Positions 43,104 through 51,496 are shown, counted from the first letter of the stretch. The stretch is 64,000 nucleotides of DNA from Solidesulfovibrio carbinolicus (GCF_004135975.1 NZ_CP026538.1:3596001-3660000); one strand, 5' to 3'. Numbers and translations are program-made. Notes: a model not told the origin generated them from the sequence alone.

Positions 43104-44111
43104 TCACGAGGTACATTTCCTGGCGGCCAGCCGCTGGGAGATCTCCGCTGCCGTGTAGGGGATCACCTCCGGCGAATCCGTGACCGCCAGATACGATTGG
43201 TACAGGCCGCCGCAAAAGGCCTTTATGGCGCACTGCGTGCAAACCTGTGCGTATGAACGTTCGTGGGCGTTAAGCGGTTGAAACATGGCGGCATCTTCGA
43301 CTGATTCTGACAGATTGAAATCCTTGAGCCCAACAATGTTGAGCGTATTGGCTTTCTGAAAATCCAGACACAGGTGCTCCCGTCCCCGCAGCAGGCAAGG
43401 CGGAATGTTGTCCGCGTAGACAGCTTGGCCGTTTTGCAGCAAGAAATCGCAGGCAGCCAGCAAGCCAGGCAGGACGGCGGCATAGGGCGTCATGAGATCC
43501 AGGTATTTCTCATAGGAACCGGCCTGGATGACGCAGTACGAGAACAGGACGTAGACTGGCCTATAGGGCAAAAGAAAACGGGCCATGGACTCCAGGCCGT
43601 TGCAGTTATGGGCATGAATGACGTGAACGAGGGTCAGGTCGAGGTGGACGTGCTCCCGCAGGGCAAGAATGTTGGCGAGGCCTTCTTGCGTTTCCCGAAA
43701 ACTGCCGGACACACGAGTGACCGCGTCATGCAAGCCGGCATGGTCCGCATGGACCGGAACATGGAAGTGATCCACTCCTGCGGCGACCAAGGCTTCGAGC
43801 CAGCTCCTATCCCGAAGGGCGCGGCCGTTGGTCAGCACACTGACGCCCAGACCGCCCTGACGCAGCCGACTTGCAAGCTCCGGCAGATCGGGCCGCAATG
43901 TCGGCTCTCCGCCGCTGATGCCGACCCGACCTAAGCCAGAATCGACGGCCACGGCCAAAGTGCGCGTCACGATTTCGTCCAGGGAGGGGAGATCCTCGAT
44001 CGCTTGCGGCTTGTCCTTGTCGTAGCAATAGAGGCAGTTGTTGTTGCAGCGTAGGTCTGGAGCGATGATGACGAAACCCGTCGGGCCGGAAAGCGCGGAT
44101 GCGTCAGGCAT
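43104..44111 (-). CDS. radical SAM peptide maturase, tandem copy B
   Basis: 335 residues. FVIIAPDLRCNNNCLYCYD contains the motif C22-x3-C26-x2-C29, then GISGGEPTLRPDLPELA, VLTNGRALRDRSWLEALVAA and FHVPVHADHAGLHDAVTRV. The C-terminal Cys set is PPCLLRGREHLCLDF and CTQCAIKAFCGGLYQSYLAV, for at least one more cluster. It is clearly a duplicate of the gene at 44104-45135 (about 40 percent identical by eye) and starts within its last 8 bases, so the pair is translationally coupled. They resemble each other more than they resemble the two larger radical SAM proteins of the cluster. Likely acts on the precursor peptide. Confidence 0.88.
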   Translation of the reverse strand: MPDASALSGPTGFVIIAPDLRCNNNCLYCYDKDKPQAIEDLPSLDEIVTRTLAVAVDSGLGRVGISGGEPTLRPDLPELASRLRQGGLGVSVLTNGRALRDRSWLEALVAAGVDHFHVPVHADHAGLHDAVTRVSGSFRETQEGLANILALREHVHLDLTLVHVIHAHNCNGLESMARFLLPYRPVYVLFSYCVIQAGSYEKYLDLMTPYAAVLPGLLAACDFLLQNGQAVYADNIPPCLLRGREHLCLDFQKANTLNIVGLKDFNLSESVEDAAMFQPLNAHERSYAQVCTQCAIKAFCGGLYQSYLAVTDSPEVIPYTAAEISQRLAARKCTS

Positions 44112-45135
44112 GGGCTGTGTCCTGTTGCGCCGGCGTCGTCGCCGTTTGGATCATGGCGCGCATTTCATCCATGGAAAAGGGCCGCAGATCGTCACGGCCA
44201 AAAGCTGCGAGGTGCGAACGGTAGACGCCGCCGCAAAAAGGTTCCAGGACACAACGTCCGCAGGGAACCGGCCGGGCGCGTTGTCTGCTTTTGATGGATT
44301 GTTCGAGCCCCTCGAAGGACGGGAGCCCCCTGTCGCCGGCAGCTTTTAGACCGTGAACACGTAGCCGGTTGTACTTGTGGAAGTCTAAACACATCGTTTC
44401 CAGGCCGCGCATGGCGCAGGGAGGAACATTCTCCAGGTAAACGGGCATATCCGCCGCAACGATGGCCGGCAGGGCTGCTTTTAGGGCATCAACTGTCTCC
44501 TGGAACGGCACGAGCAGTTCCTGCTGAGACTCGGGAGATTCATTTTCCACAATACAGGACGAAAAAAGAATGTAGTCCGGCATGAAACGCGCGGCAAAAT
44601 CAATGAACGCCGCCAAGCGCTTTACGTTTCCCGTGTGCACGACCTGGACAATGGAGAATTTGAAAATGCTTTCCCGCCGCAGCGCCATGATATTCTGTAT
44701 TCCAGCCAGTGCCTGCCGGAAGCTGCCCTGGCTTCGCGTGGTGGCGTCATGGCGGTCCTCCTGGTCCGCATGCAGGGGAATGTGGAAATGACCGACGCCG
44801 GCCTCGACCAATTCGCGCAACCGATTCTCGTCGGCCATAGTTCGGCCGTTTGTCAGCAGACATACGGAAATTCCGGCCTCGGTCAATGCCCGGACGTAAG
44901 ACGTCAGATGCGGGTAAAGAGTTGGTTCTCCACCGCTTATCGCTACACTGGAGAGACCAGTACTGCGCGCTAAGCCAATGGTCCTGTCGAACAGTTCGTC
45001 TACGCTTGGCACAGCGCGAAAGGCATTGTCCCGATAATTCTCGTAGCAAAAAATGCAATTATTGTTGCATAAAAGCGTTGGACTGATGACGATAAAACCT
45101 TTCCGTGAGCCCATCGAGAGGAGAACTTGGTCCAT
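44104..45135 (-). CDS. radical SAM peptide maturase, tandem copy A
   Basis: 343 residues. FIVISPTLLCNNNCIFCYEN contains C23-x3-C27-x2-C30, then AISGGEPTLYPHLTSYVRAL, LLTNGRTMADENRLRELVEA and FHIPLHADQEDRHDATTRS. The C-terminal part has PPCAMRGLETMCLDFHKYNR and CGRCVLEPFCGGVYRSHLAA, so auxiliary cluster binding is likely. It lies 198 bp downstream of the precursor peptide, a gap with a GC-rich hairpin, and is the first enzyme of the operon. With copy B it could form a heterodimer or modify successive sites. Confidence 0.88.
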   Translation of the reverse strand: MDQVLLSMGSRKGFIVISPTLLCNNNCIFCYENYRDNAFRAVPSVDELFDRTIGLARSTGLSSVAISGGEPTLYPHLTSYVRALTEAGISVCLLTNGRTMADENRLRELVEAGVGHFHIPLHADQEDRHDATTRSQGSFRQALAGIQNIMALRRESIFKFSIVQVVHTGNVKRLAAFIDFAARFMPDYILFSSCIVENESPESQQELLVPFQETVDALKAALPAIVAADMPVYLENVPPCAMRGLETMCLDFHKYNRLRVHGLKAAGDRGLPSFEGLEQSIKSRQRARPVPCGRCVLEPFCGGVYRSHLAAFGRDDLRPFSMDEMRAMIQTATTPAQQDTAHA

Positions 45136-45217
45136 TTCAGTTTCTCGGCGCTAAGCACTTGTTATGAAAACAGCGCCACCCCACCCGAACCATCCAACCG
45201 CCCCGGACAGAGAGGCA

Positions 45218-45241
45218 CCGCCGGGAAAACTTGTCCGGCGG
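45218..45241 (-). promoter_or_regulatory. intra-operon hairpin between precursor and enzymes
   Basis: On the minus strand CCGCCGG (45241-45235) pairs with CCGGCGG (45224-45218) around a 10-base AT-rich loop. No T-run follows, so it is not a full terminator. In RiPP operons such hairpins between the precursor and the enzymes give excess precursor mRNA by partial termination or 3'-end protection. That role is inferred from position. Confidence 0.45.
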
Positions 45242-45333
45242 CACCAACTGGAGACGGAGTAGGCACAGCAGCCAATCCTGCGAACAACCGAAAAAGCCAA
45301 GCAGAAAGTTATAAGCAAAAGCCTCTCCAATAG

Positions 45334-45522
45334 TTACTTCGGCCTGGGCTTAGACTTCTTCTTTCCACCTCCGAAATCACCGCAGTAATCTCGATAAAAA
45401 AGGATCCGAGGATCAGCTGTGCCGAAGATTGGCAGCAACTCTTCAAGCGTTAACTCTTCCTTGCTCTCGTTCTGCCCCGCTGCGATCCCCACTTGAAGAA
45501 CAGTCTGGCGCTTCTTTTCCAT
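45334..45522 (-). CDS. candidate RiPP precursor peptide
   Basis: 62 residues. N-terminal MEKKRQTVLQVGIAAG and the acidic helix ESKEELTLEELLPIFG have the look of a leader peptide; the C-terminal part, TADPRILFYRDYCGDFGGG then KKKSKPRPK, is the likely core, with F, Y, Y, F, one Cys and a Gly triplet followed by a basic tail. Aromatic residues next to Arg/Asp and Gly fit substrates of cyclophane- or thioether-forming radical SAM enzymes. The start is firm: AAGGAG lies seven bases before the ATG and a good promoter precedes it. It is the first gene of the minus-strand operon of four radical SAM proteins and an ABC exporter. I know no described precursor family with this sequence. Confidence 0.8.
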   Translation of the reverse strand: MEKKRQTVLQVGIAAGQNESKEELTLEELLPIFGTADPRILFYRDYCGDFGGGKKKSKPRPK

Positions 45523-45565
45523 GACATTCTCCTTTTACAAAACAGGTTCTTTACTCCTACCATCA

Positions 45566-45594
45566 GTTATCGCCTAGGAGGCGAATACTGTCAA
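45566..45594 (-). promoter_or_regulatory. sigma70-type promoter of the RiPP operon
   Basis: On the minus strand a perfect -35 box TTGACA (45594-45589), a 17-base spacer and a -10 box GATAAC (45571-45566) precede the precursor start by about 44 bases. Confidence 0.75.
45570..45584. promoter_or_regulatory. palindrome within the promoter spacer, likely operator
   Basis: TCGCCTAGGAGGCGA is a perfect 6-base inverted repeat around AGG, located in the spacer between the -35 and -10 boxes. A dimeric regulator bound here would block or re-shape the promoter. No regulator gene is in the cluster. Confidence 0.6.
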
Positions 45595-45842
45595 CCCCGC
45601 ATCGATGCCACGTTCATCAAACACGACACTTTCTGACAATCACTTCCGCCGCAGCCCTCAACCCCTGGCCCCGCCCCAAGCCCCTGCCCCGGACAGCCCC
45701 CAGGCGCGCGATCTCCTCCCCTCCCTGGGCCGTTTCCAAAGGCCCAGGGGCAAATCCCCACCCATTCCCCAAAAACAAAGCGCGGCCCTTATGCCGACCG
45801 CTAGAATACTACTTTGAACAAATGAGCATCTATTAGACATGG

Positions 45843-45869
45843 GGAGGGTCGCAAGGCCCTCCTTTTTTT
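45843..45869 (+). terminator. plus-strand rho-independent terminator
   Basis: GGAGGGTC pairs with GGCCCTCC (one G-T) around a GCAA tetraloop, followed by seven T. It serves a plus-strand transcript arising between 45600 and 45840, where no credible gene exists; a small RNA is possible. Confidence 0.8.
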
Positions 45870-45875
45870 GGTTCT

Positions 45876-46346
45876 TCACCTTACGTAACCGAAAAATTCG
45901 ACAAGCTTCCGCAGCCGAAACGCGAATATCTGCTCCAACCTTTTCGCGACGACGAATTTGTGGACGACAAGACCGAGAATACCATAGGGCATGGCGTAGT
46001 GGACGATATCGGTCATCTCGACACCCTCGCCCACTTCACGGAAATGATGCTGGTGGTGCCAGAACCGGTACGGGCCGAAACGCTGCTCGTCCACGAAGTA
46101 GTTGGGCGCGACGACATGCGTGATCTCCGTCACCCAGCTCATGGGTAAGCCGGCAAGCGCCTTGATCCGGTACTCGATGATGCAGCCGGGATACATGCAC
46201 GGCGGCACCTCCGAGCGGATGTCGAAGCAGAGCCAGTCCGGGGTGATCGCGCCCAGATTTCGGGGATCGCAGAAAAAGGTCCACGCATCGGCAAGCGGTA
46301 TCGGCAGCACCTGGACCTGCTTGATCTGGAAAATTTGCACTGCCAT
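45876..46346 (-). CDS. SRPBCC-fold ligand-binding protein
   Basis: 156 residues, one START/Bet v1-like domain. The pattern is typical: VLPIPLADAWTFFCDPRNLG at the start, ITPDWLCFDIRSEV, then GCIIEYRIKALAGLPMSWVT, FRFWHHQHHF-type strand (FGPYRFWHHQHHFREV) and a long C-terminal helix. These proteins bind hydrophobic ligands or act as cyclases; the subgroup with LPMSWVTEI is annotated in many genomes without a known role, sometimes next to SDR epimerases. It starts with AGGATAAC before the ATG and is transcribed towards the RiPP operon. No functional link is visible. Confidence 0.85.
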   Translation of the reverse strand: MAVQIFQIKQVQVLPIPLADAWTFFCDPRNLGAITPDWLCFDIRSEVPPCMYPGCIIEYRIKALAGLPMSWVTEITHVVAPNYFVDEQRFGPYRFWHHQHHFREVGEGVEMTDIVHYAMPYGILGLVVHKFVVAKRLEQIFAFRLRKLVEFFGYVR

Positions 46347-46558
46347 CAGTTATCCTTTTTGTTCAAGGAGATATTTTGGCTAACCATACTCGTGTTAGAT
46401 TTCGCATTACGCCCTGCCATCGACATAAACAGAGCCGAGTAATCTCAGAACTTGTGAAAAACACTTGCCCCGGGCATTCACTTCAGAGTATTTAAAAAGA
46501 GTTGTAAACTGCCTCAAACATGAAAAATTTGGCCACCACAGAAACTTGGGAGTAGCTT

Positions 46559-49500
46559 TTGGAATTCAAACTATTCACAGGTCTTGCACACAACATTTCA
46601 CTGCTTTTAGCGGTGGCCCTGCTCTTCGACGTCACAGCGACTCGCTGGAAAATCGGAGAAGCAAAGCCACGCCAATGGCTTGTGGGTCTCCTGCTCGGAG
46701 CAGTCGGCCTCGTGGTCATGTCTACGCCCTGGACATTGATGCAAGGGGTGGTTTTTGACACCCGTTCAGTACTCCTCGGCATTTCGGGGCTTTTCTTTGG
46801 TTTGATTCCCACGACCATCGCTGTGGGAATCACCGCAGCCTACCGCCTTCACCAAGGAGGTCCCGGAGCTTGGACCGGCGTCTATGTGATCCTGGCATCC
46901 GGAGCGATTGGCATTCTGTGGAGATATTTCCGACGCAGCGGCCTTGCACGCCTTTCTTTTGGGGAACTCCTGATCTTCGGCCTGGCTATCCACTTGGCGA
47001 TGCTAGGGTTGATGCTGACCCTCCCATCGGACATCGCTTGGAATGTCTTGTCGAAGATTACCCTGCCGGTGTTGCTGATCTATCCTTTGGGCACGTCCCT
47101 TTTGGGAAAGCTCATGTCATCCCGGGCCGCTCGAGAAGAGGAGAAGGTCAAAACCCTAGAAAGCGAGGAAAAATATCGCGCTCTGTACGCCTCGGTCATG
47201 GACCCAATCCTTGTCGCCGAGACGGATACAGGCATCATCGTCGAGTGCAACCCCGCCGCCGAGGAACTATTTCATCGGTCGCGCAAGGAACTGCTGGGGA
47301 TGCATCAAAGCGACCTTCATCCGGCCGGGGATGTCGTTCCTCACACAAAGACGCCGCAATTCTGTCGACAAGTAGCATCCCCTGACCAAGTCCAGGAAGT
47401 CCGCTTCAGCCGGTCTGACGGCGATATCCGAACAGCCTTGGTTCGTGCCAGCGTTTTTCATCTGCAGGGGCGGGCGCTCATCTTAGGTGTCTTTCACGAC
47501 ATCACCGAACGCAAGGCATTTGAAGAGGCATTGATCAAATCCGAGCAAAAATGGCGTCATGTCCTGCTCAATACCCCGCAAATAGGTATCTCTCTTGACG
47601 TCAAGGCCAAGGTCCTTTTTGCCAACCAGTATTTTCTTGACCTGACGGGATGGCGCGAAGAAGAGATCTTGGGGCTAGATTGGTTTGATCTTTTCATCCC
47701 GACCGACGTTCGCGAGCAAGTCCGAAGTGTCTTTAATGCCGTCATGTCACAGCAGCACATTCATGGTTTCTCTACATATGAAAACGAAATCATGACGCGC
47801 TCTGGAGAAAAGCGTGTCATCTCTTGGGCAAACGCCCTGACTTTGGACCACAAGGGCTACGTTATAGACGTCACCTGCCTTGGCGTGGATGTGACTGAGC
47901 GCCGCAGAGCTGAGCAGGCTCTTCGAGACAGCGAAGATCGCTACAGACGCCTAGTCGAGACCGCAAACGAAGGCATTTGGTCAATCAATGCCGAGCATGT
48001 GATTACACTCGTTAACCACGCCATGGCCGAAATGCTCGGATATGAAGTCAAAGAAATAATAGGACACAAGGTAGAAGATTTCATTTTTCCAGAAGAGCTT
48101 GACCAGCATACTGAAAAGATGCAAGCCCGGCATGCCGGAGCAAGCGACATATATGAACGCAGACTGACACGCAAAGATGGATCTATTCTTTGGACTATTG
48201 TTTCTGCAAAGGCCCTAACAGACGACAAAGGAACCTTCCTCGGCGCGTTCGCCATGTTCACAAACATTACCGAGCGCAAACACATGGAGGAGAAGCTACG
48301 CGCCAACGAGTCACGTTTAATCAGCCTGGTCGAGGTTCTACAGCATCCATTCACTGAACCTCAAGAGTTCCTCGACTTTGCCCTCCACGAAGCGATCCGT
48401 CTCACAGAAAGCAAACTCGGTTATATCTACCTCTACGACGAGGAAACTGAGCGCCTCACCCTGAATTCTTGGTCAAGGGACGTCATGCATGAGTGCACAA
48501 TCGTAAAACCCCATACCCACTACCAATTAAAAGGTACCGGGGTGTGGGGTGAAGCTGTGCGCCAACGATCACCTATTGTCATCAACGATTTTCAAGCAAC
48601 CCATCCATTGAAAAAAGGCTACCCTGATGGCCACGCAAAGCTATATTCCTACATGACTATTCCCGTTTTCAGGGAAGGAAAAATCGTTTCTGTCGTGGGA
48701 GTCGCTAACAAGGAAGGCGAGTACACCGACACCGACATTTATCAACTCAGCCTGCTCATGGATGCTGTATGGAAGGTGCTCGACCGCGAAGAAGCCGAAT
48801 CAACTCTTCGTGAAAGAGAAGCACAGTTGGCCTCCCTGAGCGACAACCTCCCCCAAGGCATGGTCTATCAGCTAGACAGTGGAACAGACGGCACCCTACG
48901 CCACTTTACCTATTTGAGCGCGGGGGTCATGAAACTCCACGGAGTCTCCCCGGAGCAGGTTTTGGCTGACGCAAATATTCTTTACAGTCAAATTATTGAA
49001 GAAGACAGGGCGGCTCTAGCTGAACGAGAAAACCAAGCTATACAAAGCAAGTCGACGTTTAGCGCTGAAGTTCGCATGAAAATGCCATCAGGCGAAATTC
49101 GCTGGCATCTTCTCACCTCAGCGCCGCGACGCATGCTGAACGCCCACACCATTTGGGATGGCGTCGAAATCGATATCGATGACCTCATGAAATCCAAGGA
49201 AGCTGCAGAGAACGCCAACCGCGCCAAGTCCGAATTCTTGGCGAACATGAGCCATGAGATCAGGACACCGCTCAACGGCGTCTTGGGCATGCTTCAGCTT
49301 CTCGAGACAGCCCCTCTCGGCGCAGAGGAAAAAGAGTATGTCGACGAGGCAATTACAGCCTCAAAACGATTGACAAATCTTCTTTCGGACATCCTTGATC
49401 TCTCACGAATTGAGGCTGGAAAACTCAACATCAGAATTGACGAGTTCTCTTTAGCGGACATGTTCGATTCCGTTGACGGACTACTCGCAGCTACGGCTCG

Positions 49501-50356
49501 TAAGAAAGATTTGGAACTGCGCTTCTTCCTTGATGAACAATTGCCTTCATTTGTTCTCGGGGACGAGGTTCGGCTCAGACAGATACTCTTTAACCTTGTC
49601 GGAAACGCGATAAAGTTTTCTGACCAAGGAACTATTTGCGTCCAGGCCTACCTGCTGCCATTTGCAAAAGTTGCACAAGAACGAATCTTGTTCATGGTTA
49701 GCGATGAAGGCATTGGAATCAACGACGAAATTCTTGGACTTATTTTCGAGCCTTTCTCACAGGGTGAGGGGAATTACACTCGCCGTTTTCAAGGAGCAGG
49801 ACTTGGACTTTCCATTGTCAAACGACTTGTCAGTCTATTAGAAGGTGAAATTGCCATCGATAGCGCTCCAGGGCTGGGAACGACCGTTTACCTGTCATTG
49901 CCTTTTGGGGCTTCAAAAAAGGCAACCGGAGCCGTTTCTCTCCCAAATATACCTTTGTCTTCGCATCCTTCCCCTGCCCACTACAAGGTTTTGCTTGTGG
50001 AGGACGAAGACATCAACGTTGTCACTGTCAAGGCATTATTGAAAAAGCACGGCTACGCCGTCATTGTCGCCACGGACGGACAACAGGCCATAGAAGTTCT
50101 TTCAGAAAAGGACATAGACCTTGTTTTGATGGACATCAGGATGCCCATCATGGATGGCGTGCAGGCCACCTTGGCAATTCGGTCAGGAAAAGCAGGGCAT
50201 GACAAAAAGGATGTTCCCATCATTGCCATGACGGCTTATGCCATGGCTGGAGACCGTGAGAAGTTTCTTGCGGCGGGAATGAATGACTACATCGCCAAAC
50301 CTGTGGACATACAAGACTTAAAAGAAGTCATCAAACGAGTTCTTGGCCCCAGATGA
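46559..50356 (+). CDS. 5TM-PAS-GAF hybrid histidine kinase
   Basis: 1265 residues. An N-terminal five-to-six-helix membrane module (about 8-190) of the 5TMR-LYT type (LLLGAVGLVVMSTPWTLMQG, VVFDTRSVLLGISGLFFGLI) is followed by PAS domains at about 205-325, 330-455 and 460-580, a GAF domain at about 590-745 (KLGYIYLYDEETERLTLNSW), another PAS at about 755-880, a HisKA domain (ANMSHEIRTPLNGVLGM, H899), an HATPase and a C-terminal receiver (DLVLMDIRMPIMDG, D1192). It starts at TTG 46559 with GGGAG upstream; no ATG in the first 50 residues would keep the membrane module. An orphan with no adjacent regulator, so a phosphotransfer protein elsewhere is probably needed. Confidence 0.93.
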   Translation: MEFKLFTGLAHNISLLLAVALLFDVTATRWKIGEAKPRQWLVGLLLGAVGLVVMSTPWTLMQGVVFDTRSVLLGISGLFFGLIPTTIAVGITAAYRLHQGGPGAWTGVYVILASGAIGILWRYFRRSGLARLSFGELLIFGLAIHLAMLGLMLTLPSDIAWNVLSKITLPVLLIYPLGTSLLGKLMSSRAAREEEKVKTLESEEKYRALYASVMDPILVAETDTGIIVECNPAAEELFHRSRKELLGMHQSDLHPAGDVVPHTKTPQFCRQVASPDQVQEVRFSRSDGDIRTALVRASVFHLQGRALILGVFHDITERKAFEEALIKSEQKWRHVLLNTPQIGISLDVKAKVLFANQYFLDLTGWREEEILGLDWFDLFIPTDVREQVRSVFNAVMSQQHIHGFSTYENEIMTRSGEKRVISWANALTLDHKGYVIDVTCLGVDVTERRRAEQALRDSEDRYRRLVETANEGIWSINAEHVITLVNHAMAEMLGYEVKEIIGHKVEDFIFPEELDQHTEKMQARHAGASDIYERRLTRKDGSILWTIVSAKALTDDKGTFLGAFAMFTNITERKHMEEKLRANESRLISLVEVLQHPFTEPQEFLDFALHEAIRLTESKLGYIYLYDEETERLTLNSWSRDVMHECTIVKPHTHYQLKGTGVWGEAVRQRSPIVINDFQATHPLKKGYPDGHAKLYSYMTIPVFREGKIVSVVGVANKEGEYTDTDIYQLSLLMDAVWKVLDREEAESTLREREAQLASLSDNLPQGMVYQLDSGTDGTLRHFTYLSAGVMKLHGVSPEQVLADANILYSQIIEEDRAALAERENQAIQSKSTFSAEVRMKMPSGEIRWHLLTSAPRRMLNAHTIWDGVEIDIDDLMKSKEAAENANRAKSEFLANMSHEIRTPLNGVLGMLQLLETAPLGAEEKEYVDEAITASKRLTNLLSDILDLSRIEAGKLNIRIDEFSLADMFDSVDGLLAATARKKDLELRFFLDEQLPSFVLGDEVRLRQILFNLVGNAIKFSDQGTICVQAYLLPFAKVAQERILFMVSDEGIGINDEILGLIFEPFSQGEGNYTRRFQGAGLGLSIVKRLVSLLEGEIAIDSAPGLGTTVYLSLPFGASKKATGAVSLPNIPLSSHPSPAHYKVLLVEDEDINVVTVKALLKKHGYAVIVATDGQQAIEVLSEKDIDLVLMDIRMPIMDGVQATLAIRSGKAGHDKKDVPIIAMTAYAMAGDREKFLAAGMNDYIAKPVDIQDLKEVIKRVLGPR

Positions 50357-50409
50357 TCGAAGACCACCGGAAACTTGAAGAGAACAATCTCTAATGCTAT
50401 ACTATCACC

Positions 50410-50622
50410 ATGTTGAAGTTGCTCAAGCAGGAAAAACCCTGGGCCATCCTCAAGGTTTCCCGTCGTCAGTACGAAACGAAGTGACCTTGGGTTACTGCGA
50501 ACGTACCCCGCAAGAAATTTGAAGAATTACTCGCCATGCTGCCGGAAGGATTCATTGACCACTGTCACCGCGATGCCGAAGCTGAAAGGTTGGTCGAAGC
50601 GATCTTTGGAAAGGTTGAGTAG
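50410..50622 (+). pseudogene. small conserved-looking gene with internal stop
   Basis: A 70-codon frame, MLKLLKQEKPWAILKVSRRQ YETK, then TGA at 50482, then PWVTANVPRKKFEELLAMLP, EGFIDHCHRDAEAERLVEAI and FGKVE. Both halves have normal coding character in one frame, so it is a gene with one nonsense change. No selenocysteine context (no following hairpin I can see) is apparent. I do not recognise the family. It follows the hybrid kinase by 53 bp. Confidence 0.5.
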
Positions 50623-50626
50623 GCGA

Positions 50627-51496
50627 TCAACGCCGCCAACGCCTACGGTCGGCAACATACGTCCCCTCTGCGGCAAGGACCTTGACGATCGGAATGTCGA
50701 CTTCTTCTCCGAGTCGTTCCCATTCGTCAGCGTTCCTGGACGCGAAGATCGTGCTGAGTTCCCCGGCCGTACTCACCCCGCCGAGATAGGCGAACAGCCG
50801 CTCGCGGAAACGTGGCTCCAGGGCAGCAACAGCGACGAAACCGTCCTTCGCCGGATAGATATTGTATTCCGGCGATCCGCCGCCGAACAGTCCGCCAGGA
50901 CGGGTAAGCCCGTACCTCAAGGGGGCGGCCGCCTCTAATGCGGCGTCCGACAGCACCACCTTCGCAAAGCCGCTTCGCCCAAAACGCTCGCGCGCGAACA
51001 ACAGCCCAAGCGCTGTGGAAACAGCCCGCTCCGCGCCAGCCATGTCGGCCAGAAGCGTGCGGGGCAGGTTCGGCGGATACAAAAGCCCAAGGGCCGCCTG
51101 ATAGGTAAGATCGTGACCAGCCACGTCGCCGCGAGGCTCCGGGTAACCAAAGATGGCAACCTGACAGAGGGTTGGGAACCTCGGGTGCAGCGTTTCCCAG
51201 TCGATATGCAGCCTGGCGAGCACCGATGGGCGGTTGGAAGTTATGAGCAGGTCGGCTCCGGCGAACAGTTCGCCGCATCGCGCTTGCCCTTCCGGCGTTT
51301 TCATGTCCAGCCGGACAAGTTCCTGCCCTGCCGCCATTTCCCGGTACCATGCGGCGCTGTAGAGTTCCATGGGATCGCCGGCTGGCGGTTCGACCTTGAT
51401 CACTTCTGCCCCCATGTGGGCGAGGCGATTCGCCGCCAGGGGGCCAGGGAGATTGAGGGCAAGATTGACGACCCGAATGCCGCGCAAGATATCCAT
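50627..51496 (-). CDS. CaiB/BaiF-type CoA transferase (short)
   Basis: 289 residues, family III CoA transferase. The N-terminal Rossmann part is well preserved: GIRVVNLALNLPGPLAANRL, MGAEVIKVEPPAGDPMELYS, KTPEGQARCGELFAGADLLI, and the catalytic-Asp region AGHDLTYQAALGLLY (D in GHDL). Typical members have 380-440 residues. Here the frame ends soon after the domain swap region, with DIPIVKVLAAEGTYVADRRR WRR, so the C-terminus may be lost or this may be a naturally short form. It is divergent from the GNAT-like gene at 51619, with 122 bp between the starts. Substrate unknown. Confidence 0.83.
   Translation of the reverse strand: MDILRGIRVVNLALNLPGPLAANRLAHMGAEVIKVEPPAGDPMELYSAAWYREMAAGQELVRLDMKTPEGQARCGELFAGADLLITSNRPSVLARLHIDWETLHPRFPTLCQVAIFGYPEPRGDVAGHDLTYQAALGLLYPPNLPRTLLADMAGAERAVSTALGLLFARERFGRSGFAKVVLSDAALEAAAPLRYGLTRPGGLFGGGSPEYNIYPAKDGFVAVAALEPRFRERLFAYLGGVSTAGELSTIFASRNADEWERLGEEVDIPIVKVLAAEGTYVADRRRWRR

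Larger units (their letters stand above)
45523..45875. other. intergenic region upstream of the RiPP operon
   Basis: Contains the minus-strand promoter and palindrome (45566-45594), then ~250 bp ending in a plus-strand terminator (45843-45869). A plus-strand frame at 45605-45817 (MPRSSNTTLSDN..., Pro-rich, no ribosome-binding site) and a minus-strand frame at 45658-45879 are not convincing as genes. Confidence 0.5.

Noticed and set aside
45605-45817. 70-codon plus-strand frame before the terminator at 45843
   Set aside because: No ribosome-binding site, Pro/Ser-rich low complexity and no motif; a non-coding transcript is as likely.
50482-50484. Selenocysteine codon in the small frame at 50410
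   Set aside because: No stable hairpin just downstream of the TGA and no redox context; a nonsense mutation is simpler.
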